Shown here: piece by piece, positions 11,465 through 21,659 of the stretch
Layout: the number at the start of each line of letters is the position of its first letter
Position numbering within the stretch: position 1 is the stretch's first letter
NCBI GenBank assembly: GCA_928212115.1
Contig: CAKMRJ010003334.1
Location: 101,763,598 to 101,827,597, forward strand
From: Lactuca virosa
Lineage: Eukaryota > Streptophyta > Magnoliopsida > Asterales > Asteraceae
Length of the DNA stretch: 64,000 nt
Reading direction: 5' to 3'
The notes under the pieces: model-generated
What the model saw: the letters and a program-made list of their open reading frames with translations, nothing else
Told to the model about the DNA's origin: nothing
Databases searched by the model: none
Position numbers and translations under genes: made by a program

Positions 11465-12616
11465 CATCGACGACTTTCGCACCTTAACTTCAAAGACATC
11501 AACAAGTTAGTTCTTGGTGATCATGTACGAGGACTGCCACTTCTAAAGTTTGACAAGGAACATCTGTGTGCTGCATGTGAAATGGGAAAGAAAAGCCGAA
11601 AGAGTCATCCCACAATTGTCAACACAAAGATCATCGAACCTCTTGAGCTTCTTCACATCGATCTATGTGGTCCTTCCGCCATAGAAAGCATTGGTGGTAG
11701 TAAGTACATTCTCGTTATATTTGATGACTTTTCATGCTTCACCTGGGTTTTCTTTCTTAAACAGAAATCAGAGGCTACTCCAAAGCTCAAGAACTTTATT
11801 AAGCAAGTGGAGCTTCAACTGCGAAAGGTGGTTAGAAATGTCCAAAGTGACAATGGGCTGGAATTCAAAAACCAAGAGTTTGAAGAATTTCTCACTGAAA
11901 AGGGAGTGTCTCACAACTTCTCTGCTCCCTATACTCCATAACAAAATGGTGTAGTTGAAAGGCGAAATCGTTCGTTATGTGAAGCAGCCCGAACCATGCT
12001 CAGTTTCGCTTCCCTACCTCTGTACTTCTGGGCTGATGCAATTGCAGCTGCCTGCTATACCCAGAACCGAACCTTCCTCAATAAGCGATTTTCAATCACA
12101 CCATATGAAATTATGAATAATCGCAAGCCTAATGTGAAATTCTTCCATGTCTTCGGTTCTAGGTGCTTCATCTTCAATTCTAAAGAGAACCGAAACAAGT
12201 TTGATGTGAAGGCAGATGAAGGGATCTTTCTTGGCTACTCTCTGACCTCCAAGGCATATAGAGTTTTGAACAGAAAATCAAAGAAGATTGAAGAAACCTA
12301 TTATGTCACATTCGATGATAGTTACGTGAAGAAACTTCAATCAAGCGAAAGTCAAATGAGGGAGATCGTTTTACAAAAAGGTCAAGTCACGGTTCCAATA
12401 TCAAATCTGTTTGGAGAGTACATAATGCTCTTTGATGAACCGGAAGAAGCCATTCTCTTTGAAGCAAAAGCAGCAGATAATAAAGTTGACAACCTGAAGG
12501 AGATAATAAACAAAGCGGCACAAGACATGGAAAGCGAACCTCAAAGCTCAAGCGAACTTCAAGATCAAAGCGAACCTCAAAGCTCAAGCGAACCTCAAGA
12601 TCAAGGCGAACCCTAA
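11465..12616 (+). pseudogene. pol: S1 integrase
   Basis: The HHCC zinc region reads HRRLRHLNF and CAACEMGK. The catalytic core reads LLHIDLCGPS with the first Asp, VQSDNGLEFKN with the second, and NGVVERRNR with the catalytic Glu. A TAA at 11939-11941 sits exactly between YTP and QNGVVERR, where the family has Gln. After it the frame is open to 12616 through the GKK-like C-terminus (FGSRCFIFN, DEGIFLGYS). The tail has tandem acidic/Gln repeats (QSSSEPQDQ) at 12530-12612. Confidence 0.87.
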
Positions 12617-12653
12617 AGCTCGAGCGATCCTACTCATACATGTTCTACATTCC

Positions 12654-12795
12654 CGGGGGAGAGTTCATCTACACCAAGGCGACCTGAGTTGCCATTCCAG
12701 GGGGAGAACCCATCTCCAACAATGACCCATGAAAGTCCAATCGAGGGGGAGAATTTTGAACCAGATGTTGAGATTGTTTCGTCATTCGAGGGGGA
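12654..12795 (+). repeat. Four polypurine-tract-like motifs in the S1 integrase-RT linker
   Basis: GGGGGA cores occur at about 12654-12662, 12699-12707, 12744-12752 and 12788-12794 in contexts like TTCCAGGGGGAGAA. In the coding frame the last three encode repeats QGEN, EGEN and EGDN. They resemble the plus-strand primer used at sirevirus 3' LTRs. Confidence 0.7.
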
Positions 12796-13999
12796 TAATA
12801 GCAATAAAAATAACGAAGATTCTCAATCAGAATTCGAAGAAGAAATAAATGTTGAGTTGGATCCTGCTTATGATCCAGATTATCCTCCACTCGTAAAATG
12901 GACACGCGATCATCCAAAAACTCAAGTAATCAGCGAATCATCTGAGGGATTTCTCACACGTACTCAACTGAAAGTGAAGCAAACTGCTTTATTCTCTCAA
13001 GTAGAATTCTGCATGTTTAATTCGTTTGTTTCCAAGATTGAGCCGAAAACAGTGAATACTGCACTTGATCACTCCGATTGGGTACAGGCCATGCAAGACG
13101 AACTCAATGAGTTTGAGCGAAATCGAGTGTGGAGACTGATTCCCACACCAAAGGATGCATCTGTGGTTGGGTTGAAATGGGTATTCAGGAACAAGATGGA
13201 TAAAGAAGGGAACGTAATTCGCAACAAAGCAAGGATGGTTGTTAAGGGATATTGTCAGGAGGAAGGTATAGATTACGAAGAAACTTTCGCTCCTGTAGCA
13301 AGGTTAGAATCCGTTCGGATCTTTCTGGCATACGCTGCTCACAAGAATTTTGAAGTTTTTCAAATGGACGTCAAATGTGCGTTCTTGAATGGAGAACTGG
13401 AAGAGACAATGTACGTCGAGCAACCTCCTGGGTTTGTGAACGAAAAGTTTCCCAATTATTGCTACATCCTGGACAAGGCAGTTTACGGTCTGAAGGAAGC
13501 CGCGAGAACCTGGTATGAAACATTAACTCGTTTTCTGAAAATGTCTAAATTCAAACAAGGTTCGGTTGACCCAACCTTCTTTCGCAAGAAAGAGGGAGAA
13601 AACCTAATGATCGTCTAAATTTATGTCGATGACATCATCTTCGGTTCCACGAATCCTAGCTTAACAACTGAATTCCGGATGTTGATGGAGACTAAATTTG
13701 AGATGAGCTCAATGGGTCCGATTAACTTTTTCCTTGGACTGAACATAAGACAGGGACCCAAAGGCATATTCATCAATCAGGAGGCTTATACTAAGACACT
13801 ACCGGCGAAGTTCGGTATGTTGGCAGATTCTAAAGTGAAGGTTCCAATGGCATTCGAAACGAAGCTAACACCATCTTTGGAGAAACTGGCTGCTAATATG
13901 ACTCTTTATCGTCAAATGATTGGGTCTCTTATGTATCTAATAGCTAGTAGACCAGATATCATGTTTTCTGTCTGCTATTGTGCCAGGGTTCCAAGCTAA
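12689..13999 (+). pseudogene. pol: S1 reverse transcriptase
   Basis: Copia RT text is continuous from an acidic linker into W.AMQDELNEFERN, VGLKWVFRNKMD, ARMVVKGYCQEEGIDYEETF, FQMDVKCAFLNGEL and KAVYGLKEA. The frame stops with TAA at 13616-13618, one codon before the catalytic IYVDDIIFGST, so the polymerase would lose its active site. The reading resumes through FLGLNIRQG and ASRPDIMFSVCYCAR until a frameshift near 13985. Gene order after integrase is diagnostic of Ty1/copia. Confidence 0.9.
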
Positions 14000-14594
14000 T
14001 CCACGAGAACCACATATGGTGTCTGTGAAAAATGTCTTCCGGTATTTGAAGCGAGCCTCATCTCTCGGTCTTTGGTACCCGGCGAAATCCGGCTTCTTTC
14101 TTCAAGCTTTCTCTGATGCTGATCTTGGAGGATGTGGTTTAGACCGAAAGAGCACAACTGGTGGGTGTCAATTCCTTGATGGAAAACTCGTTAGCTGGCA
14201 ATCCAAGAAGCAAACATGTGTGTCTCTTTCTACAGCCGAAGCTGAGTATATTGTTGCTACATCTTGTACTTCACATGTCATTTGGATACAAAGCCAACTT
14301 AGAGACTATGGCCTAAACATGAAGAAGATTCCACTTTATTATGACTCAGAAAGCGCTATTCGGATATGTCACAATCCACTGCAACACTCCAAAACGAAAC
14401 ATATAGCACTGAGATACCACTTCATCAAAGATCACGTTGAAGATGGTAATGTGGAAATCCACTTTATTAGATCTACTGATCAACTAGTTGACATCTTCAC
14501 GAAAGCCTTACCTGAAGTAAGTTTTAATAAAATACTCCAAGGCTTAGGAATGATGGAAGCTGAATCAGTACTGAAACTACTTTCCCCTCATTAA
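13980..14594 (+). pseudogene. pol: S1 RNase H
   Basis: The RNase H domain degrades the RNA strand during reverse transcription. It reads AFSDADLGGCGLDRKST, SWQSKKQTCVSLSTAEAEYI and YYDSESAIRIC, covering the conserved Asp and Glu residues. It then reads HSKTKHIALRYHFIKDHVE, and the frame ends at TAA 14592-14594. It overlaps the preceding frame by 20 bases because of a frameshift at about 13985. Confidence 0.9.
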
Positions 14595-15048
14595 AATTGA
14601 ACAAGCGAAATAGAGCGAACGCTCGGTCTATTTCGGCTCCAGATTTTTCGGGAACCGAAAATGAACCGAACGCTCGGTCCATTTCGCTTCACTACTTTTA
14701 GGTGAAGTTTCGGTTGTATACTTTGTACACTATAATTCTCTTTATCTTTGTACTAGCTAAGTGTCCCTAGAAGCATGCTGCTGTATGTTGACCAAAGTCT
14801 CAAAGACTTCAAGTGAAGCCTTACGGATTTGATATACACAAATCAATTCTTCCCAACAGGCTGATAAAATCACTTATGTCATGAGCTACCTTACTCGTCT
14901 CACATTAAGTTAAGAGTTGTCTGCTCGGTCCTTACTATATAGCAGGGGTACTTTCAGTTCTTTAACCTCCTTATCACTTTTCTCCATCACACTTCGGTTC
15001 ATAATCGTAACCCTTGAGACTCTCAGAATTTACCACTGAGGTTTATGG
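14595..15048 (+). other. S1 post-pol region, left part
   Basis: After the pol stop there are two tandem stem-loops (14606-14686) and then about 360 bases without a convincing ORF. It continues on the far side of the solo LTR at 18633. The last five bases, TATGG (15044-15048), are the target duplication of that insertion. Confidence 0.7.
14606..14686 (+). repeat. Tandem stem-loops with identical ACGC loops
   Basis: Stem 1 is CGAAATAGAGCGA (14606-14618) and TCGGTCTATTTCG (14623-14635), 12 of 13 paired. Stem 2 is CGAAAATGAACCGA (14656-14669) and TCGGTCCATTTCG (14674-14686), with fewer pairs. Both loops are ACGC. They sit 12 bp after the pol stop. Confidence 0.8.
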
Positions 15049-15504
15049 TGTCACACCCCAAAACCGGAACGGCGGAAACGTTCTAGGGTGGAGGACGTCA
15101 TGTTTAGTATCACAAGACATGCATTATAGTAAGCAAAGTAATGAACAACCATTTCATTAGAAAGAAGGTGTTTACAAAGTGTGTTCACAAAACATAGAAT
15201 ACATAAGCAAATAACAATCAATACGTGAAGCTATAATGCTCCATCTTCTGAGTTCCCAGCACGAGTACCTGTCTACTAGGCTCCTGAGAATACAAGTTAT
15301 TTGAAAGAGTTTATCAGCAATTAAGCTGGTGAGTTCATAAGATTTTAGTGATATAAATAAATCGTAAATTCTGTTTAGAAAAGTTCGCCAGTTCCTCTTA
15401 GAGTATCCTATATTTTCTACTTTTGGTGAAAGATACGTAAAATGATTCTACAATCCTTTCTATGAGTACTAAATATATACAAGTGATATACAACTCAGAG
15501 TAAA

Positions 15505-16195
15505 CAAACAATCGATTGAGCGCATCTGCTCTAAGGCGGAAAGCACACATCCCATTGTTTGTTTGATCATTGTAGTATATAACCCCAATGTATTCACTTG
15601 TTACTCATGGAGTTAATTGTAATGGTTCCTTTATATTTAATGAAAAGATTCTTTAAGGAAAACTCTTATTTCCTATAATAAAATGGTGACCACAGTGATT
15701 ACTCCTATAATCACTTAGTTTATACTGGCTATATATGATCTAATATCGATTAGAGAGTTAGTTGGGTGAATCTGCCCTAAGCCCACAACCAAACAAGGAA
15801 CAGGAAGTAAGGCGGAAAGCACACAACCAACTACTTATTGGATATTAATGATATATATATCCGTGATGTATAAACTAAAGTATTATAGAGTTAATCACAT
15901 GAGGTCCTTTAAGTTATACTGGTTTAATAAAATGGATTAAACCTTTAACTGGTAAGTTTCTAGCTTTGCATACCCAAAGTTTTGATTTGGAAAGTATATT
16001 CCGAACTAGAAAACTGTGCATTAACTCTGTGTCCTATGACTTGACCCATACCTGGTACCCTCATGATGACTCAATGTATACTGGACATATATATCTAGAA
16101 TCGGATAGATAGTAGACTGGGTGAATCTGTTCCAAGCCCACAACCAAACAAGGAACAGGAAATGAAGCGGAAAGCACACATCCTATTACCCGTCG
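15505..16195 (-). repeat. Three dispersed copies of a ~60-bp unit in solo LTR 1
   Basis: The text CTAAGCCCACAACCAAACAA ... GGCGGAAAGCACAC recurs near 15762-15835 and 16120-16180. A shorter copy (CTCTAAGGCGGAAAGCACAC) is at 15530-15549. They lie in the U5-side half of the LTR. Confidence 0.75.
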
Positions 16196-16202
16196 GATCC
16201 TA

Positions 16203-16206
<4 letters not shown>

Positions 16207-16274
<68 letters not shown>
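16207..16274. repeat. (TA)n microsatellite
   Basis: An uninterrupted AT dinucleotide run of about 68 bases inside solo LTR 1. Confidence 0.97.
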
Positions 16275-16276
<2 letters not shown>

Positions 16277-16528
16277 TTTGATGTATACATTAGGGAATCA
16301 TAAGTTAGCATTATGGTCCTTTCTACTAAACGTAGACTTCTACCAAGGCATCAAATGTTATGGGTGTTCTTTCCTTGTATTAGTAGGTATTTTACCAAGT
16401 GAGACTATGTTTAACTAAATATAGTTTATACATTAATGAATATGTGAGAAGATCACAAGTAAATGTAATAGGGAAAATAATGTTTTACCTCAGCAATGAC
16501 ACCGCTGGTTATAAGGTAATAAAATACA

Positions 16529-16636
16529 GACTCTAGGTAGTATTAAATGAACGATACACCTCGGCGAGTCTAAAGTTGTAAAATATAGACTCCAGGTAGT
16601 ATTAAATGAACGATACACCTCGGGGAGTCTAAAGTA
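16529..16636 (-). repeat. Tandem duplication, 59-bp unit
   Basis: GACTCTAGGTAGTATTAAAT at 16529 recurs as GACTCCAGGTAGTATTAAAT at 16588, each followed by GAACGATACACCTCGG and AGTCTAAAG. Confidence 0.88.
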
Positions 16637-16694
16637 GCCTTTAGTCCTAAGTCGGTTAATTAAAGGTTTAAATGTGAACTAGTATATAACTAGG

Positions 16695-16945
16695 AAGATA
16701 TATTATGATAGTTTTATCACCTCGTGCCTGCTAGTCCTGGTACGTGAAATCGTGCCAGTGTCAGTGCAAACCCGGCAAGATATATTATTAGGTTTATCAC
16801 CTCATGCCTGCTAGTCCTGGTACGTGAAATCGTACCAGTGTCAATGCAAACCCGGCAAGATATATTGTTAGGTTTATCATCTCGCGTCTGCTAGTCCTGG
16901 TACGTGAAATCGTACCGGTGTCAATACAAACCCGGCAAGATGTAT
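16695..16945 (-). repeat. Three tandem 80-bp repeats
   Basis: CCTGCTAGTCCTGGTACGTG recurs with an exact 80-base period, with units starting near 16721, 16801 and 16881. Each unit ends in CAAACCCGGCAAGAT. Each contains the small inverted pair GGTACGTG...CGTACC. Confidence 0.92.
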
Positions 16946-17679
16946 TAACGTGATTTTTCCCGGTACTTAGTATGGTGTATTCCTCCCTGTTTCTCTTTAT
17001 AGTGGGTTCTCTTTATATTATCGTGTATTGTATCTAGCATGAACTGGATTTCTAAATTATACCTATTATAGTTTACTTTTAATGTACTTGAACTGACTCC
17101 TTGTATGCTTTATTGTATTAGAAGGAAATGAATAGTGTTTTTCCTAAACTATACCTATTATAGTTTACTAATGTTTTCCTTGAACTGATATTGAAAAGAC
17201 TCTTTTATCTACCAAGTTATGCCAGTACTTTAAAAACGGAGTTTTGTGAAACTATAAGGTAACATAACTTTAAAAGAGTTTTTGAAATGTTTTGATCACT
17301 TATAAAAGGCATAAACAATATTTTGAAAGATGTTTGAAACAAACAATTACACAATTATCATTGTGTTCAACTTGTATTCCCCCCTTAAAACATTGAAAAC
17401 AGTTAAAATATTCATTACGGGGTATGAACTCACCTGATGTGGGTGATTCAAACGAATACGTGCGTAAGGATGAGAAGTTCCACGAATGAAGTCTCGAGAC
17501 TTAACGAGTCCTAATGACATATATTGACATAAATATAGTGTTTAGAAGCAACCAAATGCAAGGAAACACCTTACGGGACTAGGAAACACTTTGTCCAAGT
17601 GTTGGAATCACATGTGATTCACTAAAAGGGAGTGTACGACCACTTTGAGGAGTGTGCGGCCATGGGTGTGCAGACAGGG

Positions 17680-18012
17680 GAGTGTGCGGCCGCACACTCA
17701 TGGTAAAAAGTGCACAAAACGTTTTCCAAATGGTAGGGAGGCTTGTAGGACTGATGCTCATCGAGTGTTGAAGCTAAAAAGGCACTTTGGAGGCCCTTAA
17801 TCACTAAAAAAAGGGGTGTACGGCCACATGGAGTGTGTGCGGCCGCACACTCCTTGATAAACATGGCTTGGACGTTTTCTAAGGCTCATATCTAGTAGGT
17901 AACAAAGCTTAGGGGATGGTACTTACAATATGGAAGCCTTTATGGGTGTTTGAAGGGTGTTTTGAGGGTTTTTGAGGGGTGTACGGCCACATGAGTGTGT
18001 GCGGCCGCACAC
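17680..18012 (-). repeat. Palindrome cluster in the transcribed part of solo LTR 1
   Basis: GAGTGTGCGGCCGCACACTC (17680-17699) is a perfect 20-bp palindrome. GTGTGCGGCCGCACAC recurs perfectly at 17835-17850 and 17997-18012. Each of the latter two is preceded within 25 bases by a degenerate half, GTGTACGGCCACATG. On the - strand all lie 340-680 bp downstream of the TATA box. Confidence 0.92.
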
Positions 18013-18353
18013 ACCATAAGGTCACGAGTTTTGGGCATTTCTAATTACTTAAACAAGTGTTCTTAACAAGATTCAAGCATTAGGAAGAAGTACTTACGAT
18101 CCGGAAGCTCGAGAAGGCTCAAAATCACCAAGAACAAGTGTGTGTTCTTGGTGTAACTTGAAGATCTAGACAAAACATGATTTTAAACGGATGAAATCAA
18201 AGGATGTATCTAGCTTATGAAGATTAACAACAAATCGGGAGAAGAACACTTACCAACTCAAAGATCTAAGCTCAAAATCGGATGGTGGTTGAGAGAAAAA
18301 TCGAGTTCTAGGCTTGGGAGGGTGAAAAGAGATGAAAGAAGGCTAAGTCCCTC

Positions 18354-18362
18354 CTATATACA
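18354..18362 (-). promoter_or_regulatory. TATA box of solo LTR 1 (- strand)
   Basis: On the - strand the text is GTGTATATAGGAGG. A 20-bp palindrome GGGTGTGCGGCCGCACACCC (18385-18404) and a degenerate second copy up to 18422 lie 25-60 bp upstream. Confidence 0.65.
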
Positions 18363-18384
18363 CGAGAGTGTGCTGCCAGGAGAG

Positions 18385-18422
18385 GGGTGTGCGGCCGCAC
18401 ACCCAGTGTGCAGCCGTACACT
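18385..18422 (-). promoter_or_regulatory. Palindrome pair upstream of the TATA box of solo LTR 1
   Basis: A perfect 20-bp palindrome centred on GCGGCCGC (18385-18404) is followed at once by AGTGTGCAGCCGTACACTC, a degenerate second copy. They lie in U3 just upstream of the TATA box on the - strand. A role as a binding site for a dimeric factor is inference. Confidence 0.7.
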
Positions 18423-18632
18423 CCTGATGTTGGAGTGTAAGGCCCGGATTTGATGCTAAAAGTGTACGCGATCCATTTCTATGCTCAATGCTTGAATGTA
18501 CTGACCTTTAGACCTTTAAACGAACTCCAAACGAGGCTAAATGATAGTAGAAATGAGTCTGACATCTAGTTGACGTGACTGGCTGAGCTTTCCAAGGCAA
18601 AAATTTAAAATTTTTAGGGTTGTCACATATGG

Positions 18633-19790
18633 TTACACAATATCTGTGTTAATGATCTTAGCTTCGTTTCACCACGTGCTAAGTGAAACCCAAAATCCAA
18701 TACCTATAACGAATTGACGGTGAACAATCAAGCATTGTAGTTTTCACCCACGTATTAACGAAACCACTTTAGTGGAAGGTACCAAGAAATCTCTTTTTAA
18801 TTTTTGTGAGATCTTTATGAAAATGTCTGACACCAAGGCTTGTCTTCCCATAAGATCCAGTTTATTCTTGTTTTTGAGATTTCTACAAAACTCACCAAGT
18901 CACTAAAAATGATCAAACCTACTTGTTTTATAGACTACACCGGTCTCACAAGTACTTCATCCAACTTTCGGTCTTATATCAAGTTCCGTAGTTTGAATGA
19001 AGCGAAAGCCACCCTAATAGCCATACAATTAAAAGATGCCTTTCAATGTTTGATTAATAAAAATTTGATTGTATTTCAACGGGAAACCACACAGACACTT
19101 TTAAGTCTTTCTTGACTTTGAAGGAAGAGATTCGTGCCCGGGATCCACAATTTCGTGTCTTAATTGACATCACTTAAATCCCACAAATTATTTGCTTTAT
19201 TTCTTTTTCTTTGGCACACTCTTACATGAAGATCTTTATGATTTTCCACAAGTCATGATCGTGGTACTAATTGTTATTTCTTAGATACAACGTTCAGTTC
19301 AATAGGCTGTGGTGGTACACTATGTTGGGAGCGAAGGGCAATTTCATATGAAGCGAAAGGATGACTCAACACTTCAATGGGAATTTGGATAGTTTCAAAA
19401 TTCAAGAGAATATGAAAGGATAAGATTTTAAAGGCGCGTGAATTTGAATCGTTTCCTTTCTCACGCCACCTGACACGCCTGACACACTTTTCGGGGTAAC
19501 AGTTGTCAAATCGCGCTTTTTCAGGAGATACAGCAGCGGATCGTACAATCATCACTCTGGATTTTTATCTCTCATAGTAATCGTATAAAGGGATTTCTCA
19601 ACTTCCTATTACACTCTTACCACTTACAAATCCTCTCAATCACTATACGACGAATTATCTCTCTACTGTTCATCTTTTTCTTCAAGGTTCAACAATGGCG
19701 GATTCCTCTTCTGTTCATGAACACAGTGCCCAGTCCTCTCTTCTCACCATTAAACCAAATCAAAACCTCATCATTGATCTCTCACATTTC
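18633..19790 (+). pseudogene. S1 post-pol region, right part: probable env-like third gene, truncated
   Basis: This continues S1 after the solo LTR. A 91-aa frame at 18840-19115 has no domain I recognise. An ATG at 19695 (MADSSSVHEHSAQSSLL) follows a pyrimidine-rich leader and may start the sirevirus third gene. It is cut after about 32 codons at 19791, where Ty3 RNase H begins. Between 19116 and 19694 I see no coding signal. Assignment to the third gene rests on position only. Confidence 0.45.
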
Positions 19791-21483
19791 CAGCATTACC
19801 TCTATGGGGTCTGGTGTACCATATACACGGATCACAAGAGTTTGAGGTACCTCATGGATTAGCCGAATCAGAACATGAGGCAGCGTCAGTGGTTAGATGT
19901 GGTGAAGGACTATGATTTTGAGATCCTTTACCACCCGGGAAAGACCAACGTAGTTGCCGATTCCTTGAGCCGCAAGGCGGTAGCGACCCCGATCCGAGAC
20001 ATCTGTCTGCGGATGAAAATGATTACTCCATTTCTGGAGCAGATCCGAGAGGCGCAGGTCGAGCGCCTGAAGGAAGAGCGTCAGTAGTGTGAGCGGATCG
20101 TAGGCCATGTGGCCTCGTTTGATTATGACAACCGAGGGTTGTTGACCCTGCATGGAAGGGTCTGGGTTCCATACTGGGGCGGAGTACGGCAGGTTTTGAT
20201 GGATGAGGCCTATAAGTCGAGGTTCTCCATCCATCTCGTGGTGACGAAGATGTACAGAGATCTTCAACCCAATTACTGGTGGCCCTGTATGAAGCGAGAC
20301 GTAGCTTGGTACGTAGAAAGATGCCTGACCTGCAGGAAGGTCAATGCAGGGCACCAGAGACCGCACGACAAGATGCAGCCGTTAGACATTCCCGTGTGGA
20401 AATGGGAGGATATCACCATGGATTTCATCACTAAGCTTCCTAGGACCGCACGACGGGTCGATTCGATATGGGTTATCATGGATCGGTTGACCAAGAGCGG
20501 CCATTTCATACCGATCCAGGAGAGCATCTCGGCTGAGAAGTTAGCCGAGATTTATGTTCGAGAGGTAGTGGTACGTCATGGAGTGCCTGTCTCGGTGGTG
20601 TCAGACCGAGATGTTCGTTTTACTTCCAGATTCTGGAAGCGGTTTCACGAGGAGATGGGTACTCGTCTCCACTTAAGCACCACTTTCCATCCCCAGACGG
20701 ACGGTCAGAGTGAGAGGACGATTCAAACTCTCAAGGACATGCTACGCGCATGCGTGTTAGATTTCAGTGGCAGTTGGGATACGTATCTTTCGTTAGCGGA
20801 ATTTTCGTATAACAACAGTGACCGTGCTAGCATAGACCGACCTCCCTTTGAGATGCTCTATGGGAGGAAGTGTAGGACCCCAGTCTGTTGGGGAGAGGTC
20901 AGTCAGACAGTTATGGGGAGTACGGAGGTGGTACTCAAAACCACAGAGCGGATCCAACAGGTCCAAAGCAGGCTCCAGACTGCTCAGAGTCGGCAAAAGA
21001 GTTACGCCGACAAGCGACATTCAGACTTGGAGTTCCAGGTGGGTGATATGGTCCTCCTGAAGGTGTCACCCTGGAAGGGTGTTATCAGGTTCCGGAAGCG
21101 GGGCAAGCTGGTCCCCAGGTTCATAGGTCCTTTTAGGGTGTTGGCCCGGGTGGGTCGGGTTGCTTACCGGTTAGATCTTCCAGCAGAGCTCATCCAGATC
21201 CACATCACTTTCCATGTTTCTCAGTTGCGGAAGTGCTTAGTGGATGATTCAGCAGTGGTACCCCTTGAGGATATTCAGGTTGATTATAACCTGAACTACT
21301 TCAAGAGACCAATGGCGATTTTAGATCACAAGATGAAGGAGCGGAAGAACAATGGGGCAGAGTTAGTGAAGGTGCAGTGGCAGCACCGAAAGGGTTCAGA
21401 TGGACATGGGAGCCCGAGGAGGAGATGAGGGAGCACTACCAGGAGTTGTTTTCAGAAGTAGCAGACTTCGAGGACGAAGTCTA
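19791..21483 (+). pseudogene. pol: A1 RNase H end, integrase and chromodomain-like tail
   Basis: RNase H text (HYLYGVWCTIYTDHKSLRYL) starts abruptly at about 19791 and carries a stop at 19861-19863. It continues to VADSLSRK; a TAG at 20085-20087 ends that frame. The frame 20109-21428 gives a nearly whole integrase: NYWWPCMK and CLTCRKVNAGHQ (zinc domain, with the HPG motif changed to HLV), MDFITKLP and VSDRDVRF (core Asps), and PQTDGQSERTIQTL (core Glu). It closes with PRFIGPFRVL in the C-terminal domain. A one-base slip near 21398 shifts out the tail TWEPEEEMREHYQELF, which ends at TAA 21481-21483. Confidence 0.9.
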
Positions 21484-21486
21484 AGA

Positions 21487-21501
21487 CAAGTGGGGGAGAA
21501 T
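21487..21501 (+). other. A1 polypurine tract
   Basis: AAGTGGGGGAGAAT directly precedes the LTR start TGTAACGCCCC at 21502. Confidence 0.85.
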
Positions 21502-21560
21502 TGTAACGCCCCATTCCTGGTACGTATTTAATTTATTAAAATGTTCATTTTATAAGAGCT

Positions 21561-21659
21561 ACTCGACGAGTTGGTAGCCCTAACTCGTCGAGTAGATGCC
21601 GGCTTGATCGCGGGGTTTAAGTGGTCTACTCGACGAGTCGAAGCCTGGACTCGGTGAGT
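21561..21659 (+). promoter_or_regulatory. A1 palindrome cluster 1, upstream of the TATA-like box
   Basis: ACTCGACGAGT or a close variant occurs at 21561-21571, 21583-21593, 21628-21638 and 21649-21659 (ACTCGGTGAGT). The first pair forms a perfect 13-bp stem, TACTCGACGAGTT...AACTCGTCGAGTA, with a 9-base loop. The TATA-like TATTTAAG lies about 43 bp downstream. Confidence 0.85.

Larger units (their letters stand above)
15049..18627 (-). repeat. Solo LTR 1 (3.6 kb) with perfect target duplication
   Basis: The + strand starts TGTCACACCCC and ends GGGTTGTCACA, flanked on both sides by TATGG (15044-15048 and 18628-18632). There is no gag-pol, primer-binding site or polypurine tract inside, so this is a solo LTR left by recombination between two LTRs. 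It is read on the - strand because the TATA box (18354-18362) and palindrome cluster then fall in normal U3 order. The U5 end (CGGAACGGCGGAAACG...) resembles that of solo LTR 2 at 53934, so the families are related. Confidence 0.9.
7326..19790 (+). mobile_element. S1: Sirevirus-type Ty1/copia element, 3' truncated, hosting a solo LTR
   Basis: A short 5' LTR, a Met-tRNA primer-binding site, a very long gag, then protease, integrase, RT and RNase H in copia order, and a long post-pol region mark a Sirevirus. Gag and pol are cut by frameshifts and nonsense changes. The 3' LTR is missing: at about 19791 the sequence switches to Ty3 RNase H of A1. A solo LTR of another family lies in the post-pol region (15049-18627). 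The lineage call rests on gag length, GGGGGAGA motifs and the post-pol region, not on a tree. Confidence 0.85.
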
